Source: Bordetella parapertussis (lineage in GTDB: Bacteria > Pseudomonadota > Gammaproteobacteria > Burkholderiales > Burkholderiaceae_B). Taken from it: DNA of 64,000 bases. The notes under the pieces were generated by a model. The model had not been told where the DNA came from and did not search any database. It saw nothing but the letters and a program-made list of their open reading frames with translations. Positions within the stretch are counted from its first letter, which is position 1. Every line of letters begins with the position of its first letter. A program made the translations under genes and the position numbers. The stretch is taken from assembly GCA_945895265.1 (NCBI GenBank), contig CAMDEF010000003.1, positions 1 through 64,000 on the forward strand, read 5' to 3'. Below are positions 18,399-27,253 of this stretch, piece after piece.

Positions 18399-19394
18399 TC
18401 ATTCGATTTTGACTTTCATCGCTTTTATGATCGCGGCCCACCTGACTGATTCGGCTTGTATAAAGGCGCTGAACTCTTCAGGTGACGATCCTTTAGGATC
18501 AAAACCTTGTGCAATGAGGCGTTCTTTGAACTCGGGTTCATTTACCGTTTGCACGGCCGCCTTGCTTAAGAGCTGCAGCACAGCGGCCGGCATATTTGCC
18601 GGACCGACCAAGCCATACCAAGTTGACATGTCGTAGCCAGGTATACCCGCCTCAGCAATGCTAGGGATGTTGGGCGCAGCACCTGAGCGAGTCTTGGTGG
18701 TCACGCCAAGGGCTTGGAGTAGACCTTGGTCGACGAGTTTGGCGCCCGTGGGTAGATTTGGAAACGCTAATTCGACGGTGCCAGCTAAAAGGTGGGGCAT
18801 GAGGCTGCCGGCGCCTTTGTAGGGGATGTGAACCATATCCACCCCTGATAGCTGCATAAAAAGTAAGCCAGACAAATGCAGAGACGAGCCAATTCCTGAA
18901 GACGCCCAGTTGACTTTTCCGGGGTTGGCGCGAGCGTAATCGATTAAGTCTTTAACTGTTTTAAATTTAGAGTTGGCAGGTACCACCAAGATGTTAGGCC
19001 CCGATAAAATTTGACCAATGGGCGTGAAGTCTTTGATGGGATCGTATTTAGCATCTGGATAGATGAGAGGATTGGTGACGTGCCCGATCGAGGTGTAAAA
19101 CAGCGTGTAGCCGTCGGGGGGCGAGCGACGAACCGCGTCAGTCGCTAAGTTGCCGTTTGCACCGGGCTTGTTTTCAACAATGACAGATTGGCCAAGAATC
19201 TTGCTGAAGGAGATCGCGATTTGCCGACCAACGGTGTCGGTTGCGCCGCCGGGTGTGAAGCCAATCACAATTTTGATTGTCTTATTTGGAAACTCACTGA
19301 TTTGAGCTGTTGCCGGGGCGATTGCGCAGCAAGAGATACCTAAGGCTGTAGCCGCTAGGGCGAGTGTTTGAAACCCTTGTTTGAACTGAATCAC
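18399..19394 (-). CDS. Bug-type tripartite tricarboxylate transporter binding protein
   Basis: 331 residues; signal peptide (LALAATALGISCCAIAPATAQ) and the Bug signature IKIVIGFTPGGATDTVGRQI followed by VENKPGANGN. The cysteines in the signal core are not in a clear lipobox, and cleavage after ATA-Q is more likely. It is a stand-alone periplasmic binder with no membrane subunits nearby. A truncated amino acid permease gene lies immediately upstream on the same strand, so the local order may be the result of a deletion. Ligand unknown. Confidence 0.92.
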   Translation of the reverse strand: MIQFKQGFQTLALAATALGISCCAIAPATAQISEFPNKTIKIVIGFTPGGATDTVGRQIAISFSKILGQSVIVENKPGANGNLATDAVRRSPPDGYTLFYTSIGHVTNPLIYPDAKYDPIKDFTPIGQILSGPNILVVPANSKFKTVKDLIDYARANPGKVNWASSGIGSSLHLSGLLFMQLSGVDMVHIPYKGAGSLMPHLLAGTVELAFPNLPTGAKLVDQGLLQALGVTTKTRSGAAPNIPSIAEAGIPGYDMSTWYGLVGPANMPAAVLQLLSKAAVQTVNEPEFKERLIAQGFDPKGSSPEEFSAFIQAESVRWAAIIKAMKVKIE

Positions 19395-19422
19395 TTTTTT
19401 GTCTCCGTAACGGTTTGTTGTC

Positions 19423-19809
19423 TTAGGATTGTAGTTTGTTCACAGAGCGCTGATTCAGAAGTATTAATTCACCATCGACCAAAAGGCCCCTTTGCTCGAG
19501 GGTGCAGGCGTACCGCCCTTGGTCCCAGCCAGCAAAGAAACCCCAACGAGACCCAAACACCGCACCCACCCAAGCATAGGTTGCGCCTGCATGCGCGGTC
19601 ATTTTGTTTAGATTCATAAAGGCAAACAAAATACCAAACATGATCAAGCCGCAGTACAACACGCTGCCCACTGACAGGACGCCAACCGAGGCGACAATGA
19701 CCGCGGTGGTGACGGCGACGCTAAATGCAGGGGCCGAGCCGGCTGCTCCCATGACGGCGGACTCAAGGGTTCCCAAAGAGCCGCCAGCTAGGCCTTTTTC
19801 TTTTGACAT
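19423..19809 (-). pseudogene. 5' fragment of an APC-family amino acid permease
   Basis: The first 94 codons read like the start of an APC permease: cytoplasmic N-terminus with GSLGTLESAVMGAAGSAPAF, then TM1, TM2 and the MTAHAGATYAWVGAVFGSRWGF element. After GFFAGW the frame passes into 33 residues of unrelated hydrophilic sequence and stops. A working permease has about 450-500 residues and 12 membrane spans, so over three quarters is missing. The Bug gene begins 29 nt further on, which suggests a deletion joined the two. Confidence 0.8.
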
Positions 19810-19974
19810 ATTGCGACCACGTGACTGCGTTGAAAGTGAAGTCTACTTTTTTAGTAGATAAAGCGTGATAAGTCTAGAGGGGAGCCTTCAGACGAATATA
19901 ACGGTTGTGTAATACACCGCTGTGACACCGTTAATTGCCAATTTTTGAATGATATAAATAGGCGTCTAATTTCT

Positions 19975-20847
19975 ATGCATAAGATCATGATCAAACAATT
20001 GAAACTATTGGGTATTGCTGTCTTTTCTTTGATTACCCTTTCTGCGCACGTGCATGCTCAGGCGCTACAAGACTGTTCGAAGTTTTCGATGGCAGACGGT
20101 CCAGCCTTTCTTGACTGTCTCGATGCAAACTACGCGATCTTAGATAAGACGCTCAATGCGCAATATAAGCAACTCATGTCGACGTGGCCAGAGGATAAGA
20201 AAACGCAATTGCGTACTGAGCAACGCGCCTGGCTAAAAACGAAGATGGATTGTAAAAAGACTGGAGAAGAGGGCATACGTGCAGCGATTCAGGCACAAGA
20301 TTGCGCGAATGCGCGCACTGCTGATCGGGTCAAAATTTTGGGGGGCTATTTGAATCAAGGTCAGACAGCCGCCAATACCGCAAGTGGTGGTGAAGGCGCT
20401 GTGGGTTTGGATTTTTTGTTTAAACAGGGTGGCTACTGGGTCATCGGACAAGATCGAGGCGGGTTGTCATGCAGCGCGGTGCTGGCGCAGGCAAAACCGG
20501 CTGCAGTCTTCAAACGATTTGAATCTCAAAAGACTCAGATTGTGCAACGTATTGGCGGACAGCACCCCTTCAAAAATGATCCGGCTGTTGCACAGCAAAT
20601 GAACCGAACGTTTCAGCCGCCTACGCACTATGCCATGATCGCGACTTCACCCGTCGCCAAAATCAAAATCACTACACGCTACCCAAACGGTGGTTCGAGC
20701 GAAGAGTTTTACGAATTAAGACCAGCAAATAACGCGATTGTGCGCGTGGGGGTTGGCAAATGTATGGACTGCGATGAAGCTCAGCGACGCGTTCAACAAA
20801 ACTTCAGCGGACCTGAAGTGATTCACTGGTGTAGCGGTGGAGTCTGA
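19975..20847 (+). CDS. Secreted protein with an LprI-like (DUF1311) N-terminal domain
   Basis: About 290 residues from ATG 19975; ATG 19987 is also possible, and neither has a strong ribosome binding site. A signal peptide (LLGIAVFSLITLSAHVHAQ) precedes a DUF1311/LprI-type region with paired cysteines and the hallmark LDKTLNAQYKQLM...LRTEQRAWLKTKMDCKK. Characterised LprI inhibits lysozyme; many relatives do not have a tested role. The C-terminal 150 residues (four cysteines, CMDCDE) are not recognised. The last 44 bp overlap the 3' end of the convergent AroQ-like gene. Confidence 0.75.
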   Translation: MHKIMIKQLKLLGIAVFSLITLSAHVHAQALQDCSKFSMADGPAFLDCLDANYAILDKTLNAQYKQLMSTWPEDKKTQLRTEQRAWLKTKMDCKKTGEEGIRAAIQAQDCANARTADRVKILGGYLNQGQTAANTASGGEGAVGLDFLFKQGGYWVIGQDRGGLSCSAVLAQAKPAAVFKRFESQKTQIVQRIGGQHPFKNDPAVAQQMNRTFQPPTHYAMIATSPVAKIKITTRYPNGGSSEEFYELRPANNAIVRVGVGKCMDCDEAQRRVQQNFSGPEVIHWCSGGV

Positions 20848-21259
20848 GCATTGCCTCAAGCCCCAATATGTACGACTCTAAACCAAAGCCTGCGATCACA
20901 CCAACACTTGCCTCGGCTAAGGCCGAGTGCATGCCGCGTTTTTCAATATTGGTGATGTGCACTTCAATATACGGAAAACTCACTGCCCGCAGGCAGTCTC
21001 TTAATGCGTAACCAGCATATAAAAACCCTGCGGGATTCATGACCACACCGTCGACGCCTTGATCGACTGCTTGATAGAGTCGTTCAATCGCTTCGCCCTC
21101 GATATGGGTATAGAAGATGTCTAAGTCGTAGTCGTTGCTGCGTGCATGCGCGAGCAGCCTTTGATCAAGCTCTGCCGCAGTCGTGGTGCCATATAGCTCG
21201 GGCTGTCTGCGCCCAAGATACGCCATATTGGCCCCCTGCAATACTAATAACTTTGTCAT
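20804..21259 (-). CDS. Divergent type II 3-dehydroquinate dehydratase-like protein
   Basis: 151 residues, size and order of a type II dehydroquinase (AroQ). Putative catalytic residues are kept: Arg18 and Tyr23 (GRRQPELYG), Asn75 (MNPAGF), His101 (EVHITN), and EGE (54-56). Several signature positions differ: LNGPNLNLLG is LQGANMAYLG, and the substrate-binding His six residues after the Asn is Tyr81. It may dehydrate another quinate-like compound or be a duplicated copy beside a canonical aroQ elsewhere. No shikimate genes surround it, while an SDR gene lies upstream on the same strand. Tail-to-tail overlap with the LprI-like gene is 44 bp. Confidence 0.75.
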   Translation of the reverse strand: MTKLLVLQGANMAYLGRRQPELYGTTTAAELDQRLLAHARSNDYDLDIFYTHIEGEAIERLYQAVDQGVDGVVMNPAGFLYAGYALRDCLRAVSFPYIEVHITNIEKRGMHSALAEASVGVIAGFGLESYILGLEAMLRLHRYTSESLQVR

Positions 21260-21404
21260 GTCATCTCGTCCGGCTTAGGGCGCATTATGCAGGGCATTAT
21301 GCACCGCTTTTGACCGAAGCGGTGGTGGGCCGGATGGTTTGGGTTACAAAGGCCCGAGGCTTGACGCAATTAATTCTATTAAATTTGACCTTCGATGTGG
21401 TCGC

Positions 21405-22178
21405 TCACTGAACCGGGCCAAACCAGTTAAAGACACTGAGCCCCCCATCCACGACAAGCTCGGTGCCTGTGACATAGCCAGAGAACCGATCAATTAAGAG
21501 GGTTAAGCCCATTGCGGCAACGTCTTGTGCGCTACCAAGGCGTTGCATCGGAATTTTCAAAGCAAGATCGCCAGCAGGTTTGAACCCGCCCGCCGCAATG
21601 GCACCTGGGGTTAAAGCGTTAATGCGAATGCCATGTCGCGCCCAAGCCTTTGCCATTTCTTTCACCAGCATCAACATGGCTGCCTTGCTCGTTGCGTAAT
21701 GTGGCAGGTTTCGAGGGGTGTGAGCATGAAGTGAAGTTAAGTACACCATCCGCCCGGCAATCCCTTCATCGATCATATGTTGACCTACCAAGCGGGCCAG
21801 CTCAAAGCCAGACTTCACGTTGACGTGATACATCGCATCCCAGGTTTCACTGGTAACTGTGCGCCACGTGTCTGCCTCGCGCCGCGCCGGCGACGCTGAG
21901 TGCACCATCATATGAATCGGACCGAAGGCGGCACGCGCTTGCTCGAAGACTTGTTGGGCTGAATCGGCAAGCGATAAGTCGATTACCCCAGCGTTGGCCT
22001 GATACCCCTGGGCTTTTAGTTCGGTCACAGTATCGCCAAGCTTTTGCGCATCCGAGTCAACCAAAAACACCTTAGCACCCTCGGCGGCCACTTCAAACGC
22101 CAGAGCTTTGCCAATGCCGTTGCCAGCTCCAGTGATGATTGCAGTCTCGTTGCTAAGATAGGGGCTCTGTCGTTTCAT
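21405..22178 (-). CDS. Short-chain dehydrogenase/reductase
   Basis: About 257 residues from ATG 22178 (an upstream ATG would add 14 unlikely residues). Classical SDR: TGAGNGIG (16-23), Asp41 after the second strand suggesting NAD, SASP in place of NNAG, Ser149, and YATSK (Tyr161, Lys165). The C-terminus (TGTELVVDGGLSVFNWFG) is typical. Substrate unknown. It reads towards the AroQ-like gene 145 bp downstream; a quinate/shikimate-related reaction is conceivable but not shown. Confidence 0.87.
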   Translation of the reverse strand: MKRQSPYLSNETAIITGAGNGIGKALAFEVAAEGAKVFLVDSDAQKLGDTVTELKAQGYQANAGVIDLSLADSAQQVFEQARAAFGPIHMMVHSASPARREADTWRTVTSETWDAMYHVNVKSGFELARLVGQHMIDEGIAGRMVYLTSLHAHTPRNLPHYATSKAAMLMLVKEMAKAWARHGIRINALTPGAIAAGGFKPAGDLALKIPMQRLGSAQDVAAMGLTLLIDRFSGYVTGTELVVDGGLSVFNWFGPVQ

Positions 22179-22276
22179 ATTTGATCCTGTCTTGTTTGGT
22201 TGTAGGCACTTCAGTTGCATGGGGCACGCTGCGTTTGCTGCCAGAGGGCAGGTTAACGCAACAGCGTCTCGTGTTA

Positions 22277-22444
22277 GCGGATTTGCTTTTGCTTGACGGA
22301 GATCCGACCCGTAACATTGAAGATCTCAGAAAAGTTGCTCTGGTGATGACACGCGGAAAACTAATTTATCCAAACGAGATTAATCAAGCGCTGGGTGTCA
22401 AACCCTTCGTGACGAATCCGCCCAAGCTGCGCCGCTTGAACTAG
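22277..22444 (+). pseudogene. C-terminal remnant of an amidohydrolase
   Basis: From 22277 the frame reads ADLLLLDGDPTRNIEDLRKV, then VMTRGKLIYPNEINQALGVKPF, which is the characteristic C-terminal beta-strand segment of imidazolonepropionase/prolidase-like amidohydrolases. The metal-binding barrel (about 350 residues) is absent: upstream is only the promoter region of the divergent SDR gene. It is a deletion remnant of 55 codons, ending at TAG 22442-22444. Confidence 0.75.
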
Positions 22445-22503
22445 GTCAGGTGCTCGCGTGACAAGCGTCGCGCGAGCAAAGCGTGGCGTATAAAGCCGCG
22501 AGG

Positions 22504-22791
22504 CTAGGCCAGCAGCGGGGCGTATTCTGCATGGCGTTGTATGTACACGGCGGCATAGCTGCAGCGAGGGATCACCTTCCAGTGCTGAGCGCGCGCATAC
22601 TCGAGTGCAAATTTTGTGAGTTGAGCGGCCAGACCACGACCGCCTAAGGCGTCAGGAACGCCAGTGTAGGTGATTGTCATGTGTTGATCTTTAAGTGTGT
22701 AATCCAACACGCAACGTTGCGCTTCAACGAATACAAAAAAGCATTGTTTTGACGCATCATGTTCGATAGCGGGGGAGGTTGCGGTATTCAT
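22504..22791 (-). CDS. Short GNAT-family N-acetyltransferase (YidJ-like)
   Basis: 95 residues starting at ATG 22791, which overlaps the stop of the upstream membrane protein gene by 4 nt (ATGA). The small single-domain fold of the COG2388 group is visible: CVLDYTLKDQHMTITYTGVP, then the acetyl-CoA loop GGRGLAAQLTKFALEYA, and the closing CSYAAVYIQRHAEY. Members are thought to act on small molecules or proteins; no substrate is established. The coupling places it as the last gene of the prp-linked transcript. Confidence 0.82.
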   Translation of the reverse strand: MNTATSPAIEHDASKQCFFVFVEAQRCVLDYTLKDQHMTITYTGVPDALGGRGLAAQLTKFALEYARAQHWKVIPRCSYAAVYIQRHAEYAPLLA

Positions 22792-23183
22792 TTCGAGATC
22801 CCAATAATCAGCAAAGCCCAGAGGGTCAGCATTGCAATCATACCGATAAAGCACCCACCCCACACCCCCACAATCGGCCACTTCACATTGGTGGGAATAT
22901 CTTGCGGATCGACGTGCTTTAACAACTCATTGGCATTACCTGCAATCCATGTTTTGGATTTTGGAAACGCAATGCGTAAAAAGTAATCCAGCACGATCGT
23001 CATCTTGATCGAAAAAGAATACTGGTTGAACGCACGCTGTGTTAAGTAAGGATGCTTGAATAATTCGTTGGCGTAGCGAATTTTGAACAGCATCAGATAC
23101 GCGCCCGAAACAAAAAATACCATTGCGCAAGTGATAAAAAGCGTGAAGGTAAAACTTAAGGCGACTGGCAAATATTCAGACAT
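22788..23183 (-). CDS. Small membrane protein of unknown function
   Basis: 131 residues from ATG 23183, overlapping the prpF stop by 4 nt (ATGA). Two strong membrane spans (about 7-32, and 104-128) flank a soluble part with basic and aromatic residues (KIRYANELFKHPYLTQRAFNQY). I do not recognise a family. Stop and start overlaps with prpF upstream and the GNAT gene downstream argue that it is co-translated with the methylcitrate-cycle genes. Confidence 0.7.
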   Translation of the reverse strand: MSEYLPVALSFTFTLFITCAMVFFVSGAYLMLFKIRYANELFKHPYLTQRAFNQYSFSIKMTIVLDYFLRIAFPKSKTWIAGNANELLKHVDPQDIPTNVKWPIVGVWGGCFIGMIAMLTLWALLIIGISK

Positions 23184-24376
23184 CAGAGCAACCCGCCGCC
23201 AGGCACGCGAACCCAGCCCTCCATCAAGACTCGTGCGCTTCGGCTCATAATCGCTTTTGTGACAGTCCATTCACCGTTCACTTGTTTTGCTTGTGCGCCA
23301 ACCCGTAAGGTGCCCGAGGGGTGACCGAAACGTACTGCCTCAAGATCGCCGCCCCCTGCTGCTAAATTCACCAGCGTGCCTGGTATGGCCGCTGCAGTGC
23401 CAATCGCCACCGCAGCTGTGCCCATCATGGCGTGGTGTAGCTTGCCCATTGACATCGCGCGCACGAGCACGTTGGTGTCTTTGGTTGAGATCGTTTTACC
23501 GCTCGAAGCAATGTAGTTTGCAGGCTTGGCAACGAATGCGACTTTAGGGGTGTGCTGACGTGTGGCGGCCTCGTCGATGTGCTTGATCAAGCCCATGCGC
23601 ACAGCACCGTAGGCACGAATCGTCTCAAACATTGCAAGCGCTTTAGGGTCGCTATTGATATCGTCTTGTAACTCTGTCCCCTTGTAGCCAATGTCAGCGG
23701 CGTTGACAAAGATTGTCGGGATGCCTGCGTTGATCATGGTGGCCTTGAAGGTTCCAACGCCTGGTACTTCTAAATCATCCACAAGATTGCCGGTGGGAAA
23801 CATCGCACCGCCCCCATCATCCTCGTCGGCTGCGGGATCCATAAACTCGAGCTGAACTTCTGCAGCAGGAAAGGTCACGCCGTCCAATTCAAAGTCACCG
23901 GTTTCTTGCACGGCACCATTGGTCATCGGCACATGAGCAATAATCGTTTTGCCGATATTGGCTTGCCAAATTCGGATCGTTGCGATCCCATTTTGTGGGA
24001 TGCGGGCAGGATCGACCAGACCGTTGCTGATGCCAAACGGGCCAACGGCAGAGGTCAAGTTGCCGCAATTACCGCTCCAGTCGACAAAGGGCTTGTCGAT
24101 CGACACCTGTCCAAAAAGATAGTCAATGTCGTGATCGGGGCGCGTGCTTTTTGAAAGAATTACGGTCTTGCTAGTACTTGAAGTGGCTGCACCCATGCCG
24201 TCTGTTTGTTTGCCATACGGGTCAGGGCTACCGATCACTCTGAGTAATAAAGCGTCACGCGCTGCGCCCGGCACTTGAGTCGCTTTAGGCAGATCTTGAA
24301 GATGAAAAAAAACGCCTTTGCTGGTGCCGCCACGTATGTAAGTGGCAGGAATTTTTATTTGGGGGGCGTGACTCAT
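23183..24376 (-). CDS. prpF: PrpF: 2-methylaconitate cis-trans isomerase
   Basis: 397 residues from ATG 24376 (AAGGAAAT 5 nt upstream; a start 45 nt earlier lacks one). PrpF isomerises the 2-methylaconitate made by AcnD so that the methylcitrate cycle can proceed. Family features: IPATYIRGGTSKGVFF at the N-terminus, the first-lobe catalytic Cys in DWSGNCGNLTSAVG, and the second-lobe HAMMGTAAVAIGTAAAI. It follows acnD by 170 bp, a gap with a perfect 8-bp hairpin. Confidence 0.95.
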   Translation of the reverse strand: MSHAPQIKIPATYIRGGTSKGVFFHLQDLPKATQVPGAARDALLLRVIGSPDPYGKQTDGMGAATSSTSKTVILSKSTRPDHDIDYLFGQVSIDKPFVDWSGNCGNLTSAVGPFGISNGLVDPARIPQNGIATIRIWQANIGKTIIAHVPMTNGAVQETGDFELDGVTFPAAEVQLEFMDPAADEDDGGGAMFPTGNLVDDLEVPGVGTFKATMINAGIPTIFVNAADIGYKGTELQDDINSDPKALAMFETIRAYGAVRMGLIKHIDEAATRQHTPKVAFVAKPANYIASSGKTISTKDTNVLVRAMSMGKLHHAMMGTAAVAIGTAAAIPGTLVNLAAGGGDLEAVRFGHPSGTLRVGAQAKQVNGEWTVTKAIMSRSARVLMEGWVRVPGGGLL

Positions 24377-24411
24377 AGCAATTTCCTTCAACGTATGTCG
24401 GTATCGTTTAA

Positions 24412-24430
24412 CGCTGAGCAACGCTCAGCG
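24412..24430 (-). other. Intercistronic hairpin between acnD and prpF
   Basis: Perfect 8-bp stem with a 3-nt loop: cgctgagc (24412-24419), aac, gctcagcg (24423-24430). No T-run follows on the minus strand, so it is more likely an RNA processing or stability element than a terminator. Confidence 0.5.
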
Positions 24431-24546
24431 ACTCAAAGGGCTTAACACTTGCTCGGTTGACTCAAGCACTGGTCTGTGTGGGTAGCGCTTGAAGCCGACT
24501 CGATTCATTCTATAAAAATTGTTTGTCCGATTAAACTTGGTTGGCA

Positions 24547-27141
24547 TTAGGCCACAGCATTTGATTCAAGAAAGTCTTGTGCAAAACGCTGCAACACGCC
24601 GCCCGCTTCATAAATCGAAACCTCTTCGGCGGTATCTAAGCGGCACGTGACTGGGATTTCAAGTTGTTCGCCATTTTTACGCTGAATCATCAGCGTCAGC
24701 GTGGCTAACGGGGTTCGTGCGCCCAGAACGTCGTAGGTTTCAGTGCCATCCAAGCCAAGCGTCAAGCGATTCACGCCTGCTTTGAACTCTAATGGCAAGA
24801 CACCCATACCGACCAAATTAGTGCGATGGATGCGCTCGAAGCCTTCAGCAACAATGGCCTCAACGCCAGCCAGGCGAACACCTTTGGCAGCCCAGTCGCG
24901 TGAAGAGCCTTGTCCGTAGTCTGCGCCCGCCACAATAATGAGTGGTTGCTGACGGGTCATGTAGGTTTCGATTGCCTCCCACATGCGGGTGACTTTGCCT
25001 TCGGGCTCAAGGCGTGCCAATGAACCTTGCTTAACTTTACCGTTTTCAAGCACCATTTCATTGAGCAGTTTGGGGTTCGCAAACGTGGCGCGCTGAGCGG
25101 TCAAGTGATCGCCACGATGGGTGGCGTACGAGTTGAAGTCTTCTTCAGGCACGCCCATCTTTGCCAAGTATTCGCCCGAGGCACTATCAAGCATGATGGC
25201 GTTTGAAGGTGACAAGTGGTCTGTCGTGATGTTGTCGCCTAGCACGGCTAAGGGACGCATCCCTTTGAGCGTGCGTTCGCCAGCCAGGGCTCCTTCCCAG
25301 TACGGGGGGCGACGAATGTATGTGCTTTGTGGACGCCAGTCATATAGGGGGCTAAGCTTTTCTCCGGTATCAACAGTCGCGGCAAACATCGGTTCGTAGA
25401 CTTTACGAAATTGCTCTGGCTTGACGCTCGAGTTGACGATGGCGTCGATCTCTTCGTCTGAGGGCCAAAGGTCTTTTAAGGTGACGGGCTTACCCTCTTG
25501 ATCAAGACCCAATACATCTTTTTCGATATCAAAGCGGATGGTACCGGCAATCGCATAGGCGACAACCAGCGGCGGCGAGGCTAGGAAGGCCTGCTTGGCG
25601 TAAGGATGAATGCGACCATCAAAGTTTCGGTTACCTGACAAAACCGCGGTGGCGTACAAGTCGCGATCAATAATTTCTTGTTGGAGGACTGGATCTAGCG
25701 CACCGCTCATCCCGTTACAGGTCGTGCACGCAAACGCCACGATGCCAAAGCCGAGGCTCTCGAGCTCTGTGAGAAGTTTGGCCTCTTGGAGATACAGTTC
25801 AACAGTTTTTGAGCCAGGGGCGAGCGATGACTTTACCCAAGGCTTACGCGTTAAGCCTTTCGAATTTGCATTGCGCGCCAACAAGCCTGCTGCAATGACG
25901 TTGCGAGGGTTGCTGGTGTTGGTGCAGCTTGTGATGGCCGCAATGATCACTGCGCCATCGGGCATCAGACCAGGTTCGTTTTCAACCTTACCTGAGATCC
26001 CTTGAGCGGCGAGTTCTGACGTTGGAACTCGACGATGGGGGTTTGAGGGGCCTGCGATATTACGCACGACGCTTGATAAGTCAAAGCGCAAGACGCGTTC
26101 GTATTCGGCGCCCTTTAGGCTATCGGCCCATAAGCCAGTTTGTTTAGCATAGGTTTCAACGAGTTTGATCTGTTGGTCTTCGCGGCCAGTCAAACGCAGA
26201 TAGTCAATCGTTTGCTGGTCTATATAGAACATCGCGGCAGTCGCGCCGTACTCAGGCGTCATGTTCGAAATGGTGGCGCGATCACCTAGCGTTAAGTGGG
26301 GCACTCCTTCGCCAAAAAACTCAAGGTACGACGATACGACTTTTTGATTGCGTAAAAACTCGGTCAGAGCCAGCACCATGTCAGTTGCAGTCATGCCAGG
26401 CTTGAGTTTGCCTGTGAGTTCAACGCCAATAATTTCTGGTAAGCGCATCCACGAGGCACGACCAAGCATGACGCTTTCGGCTTCAAGGCCCCCAACACCA
26501 ATGGCAATTACGCCCAAGGCGTCGACGTGTGGCGTGTGGCTATCGGTTCCGACCAACGTATCCGGAAACGCAACACCATTCAGTGCGTGCACAACCGGCG
26601 ACATTCTTTCTAAATTGATTTGATGCATGATGCCATTTCCGGGAGGAATGACATCTACGTTTTTAAACGTCTTTTTGGTCCAGTTAATGAAATGAAAACG
26701 ATCTTCGTTGCGTCGATCTTCGATCGCACGGTTCTTCGCAAACGCGTCTGGATCGAAGCCGCCGCATTCGACAGCAAGCGAATGGTCAACGATTAACTGT
26801 GTCGGTACCACCGGATTGACTAACGCTGGATCGCCGCCTTGCGCAGCGATCGCATCGCGCAAGCCCGCAAGGTCAACGAGTGCCGTTTGCCCCAGAATGT
26901 CATGACACACCACACGCGCTGGAAACCACGGAAAATCCATATCGCTTTTACGCTCAATCAGTTGCTTGAGCGCTGCGGTCAGTAAATCGGGATCGCAGCG
27001 GCGCACCAGATTTTCGGCTAACACCCGCGAGGTATACGGCAGCTTGCTATAGGCGCCGGGCGCGATGGCATCAACGGCCGCCTGAGCATCAAAGTAATCG
27101 AGTTTGGTTCCGGGCAGTGGCTTGCGATTTGCGCTATTCAT
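24547..27141 (-). CDS. acnD: AcnD: Fe/S-dependent 2-methylcitrate dehydratase
   Basis: 864 residues, aconitase superfamily. AcnD dehydrates 2-methylcitrate and works together with PrpF in place of PrpD. The [4Fe-4S] ligands are Cys406 (ITSCTNTSNP), Cys472 and Cys475 (ACTTCNGMSG). The swivelling C-terminal domain is complete, with GDNITTDHLSP and GADYGQGSSRDWAAKG. The N-terminal order (domains 1-3, then 4) and length match AcnD/AcnA proteins; the assignment to AcnD over housekeeping aconitase rests on its place between prpC and prpF. Confidence 0.95.
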   Translation of the reverse strand: MNSANRKPLPGTKLDYFDAQAAVDAIAPGAYSKLPYTSRVLAENLVRRCDPDLLTAALKQLIERKSDMDFPWFPARVVCHDILGQTALVDLAGLRDAIAAQGGDPALVNPVVPTQLIVDHSLAVECGGFDPDAFAKNRAIEDRRNEDRFHFINWTKKTFKNVDVIPPGNGIMHQINLERMSPVVHALNGVAFPDTLVGTDSHTPHVDALGVIAIGVGGLEAESVMLGRASWMRLPEIIGVELTGKLKPGMTATDMVLALTEFLRNQKVVSSYLEFFGEGVPHLTLGDRATISNMTPEYGATAAMFYIDQQTIDYLRLTGREDQQIKLVETYAKQTGLWADSLKGAEYERVLRFDLSSVVRNIAGPSNPHRRVPTSELAAQGISGKVENEPGLMPDGAVIIAAITSCTNTSNPRNVIAAGLLARNANSKGLTRKPWVKSSLAPGSKTVELYLQEAKLLTELESLGFGIVAFACTTCNGMSGALDPVLQQEIIDRDLYATAVLSGNRNFDGRIHPYAKQAFLASPPLVVAYAIAGTIRFDIEKDVLGLDQEGKPVTLKDLWPSDEEIDAIVNSSVKPEQFRKVYEPMFAATVDTGEKLSPLYDWRPQSTYIRRPPYWEGALAGERTLKGMRPLAVLGDNITTDHLSPSNAIMLDSASGEYLAKMGVPEEDFNSYATHRGDHLTAQRATFANPKLLNEMVLENGKVKQGSLARLEPEGKVTRMWEAIETYMTRQQPLIIVAGADYGQGSSRDWAAKGVRLAGVEAIVAEGFERIHRTNLVGMGVLPLEFKAGVNRLTLGLDGTETYDVLGARTPLATLTLMIQRKNGEQLEIPVTCRLDTAEEVSIYEAGGVLQRFAQDFLESNAVA

Positions 27142-27253
27142 GTGAACTCAGTCGGGTAGTGGTCTACGACAAGGGGTAATATTTTTGTGTGACAGGCGCT
27201 GGTTTCAGACAATCAGCACTCGTTTGAAAGAAGGCCAGCGTCTGCGTCCAACA

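Noticed and set aside
22788..23270. Longer 160-residue version of the small membrane protein starting inside prpF
   Set aside because: The first 29 residues are the antisense-free continuation of prpF coding sequence and are polar; ATG 23183 with an ATGA overlap is a much better start.
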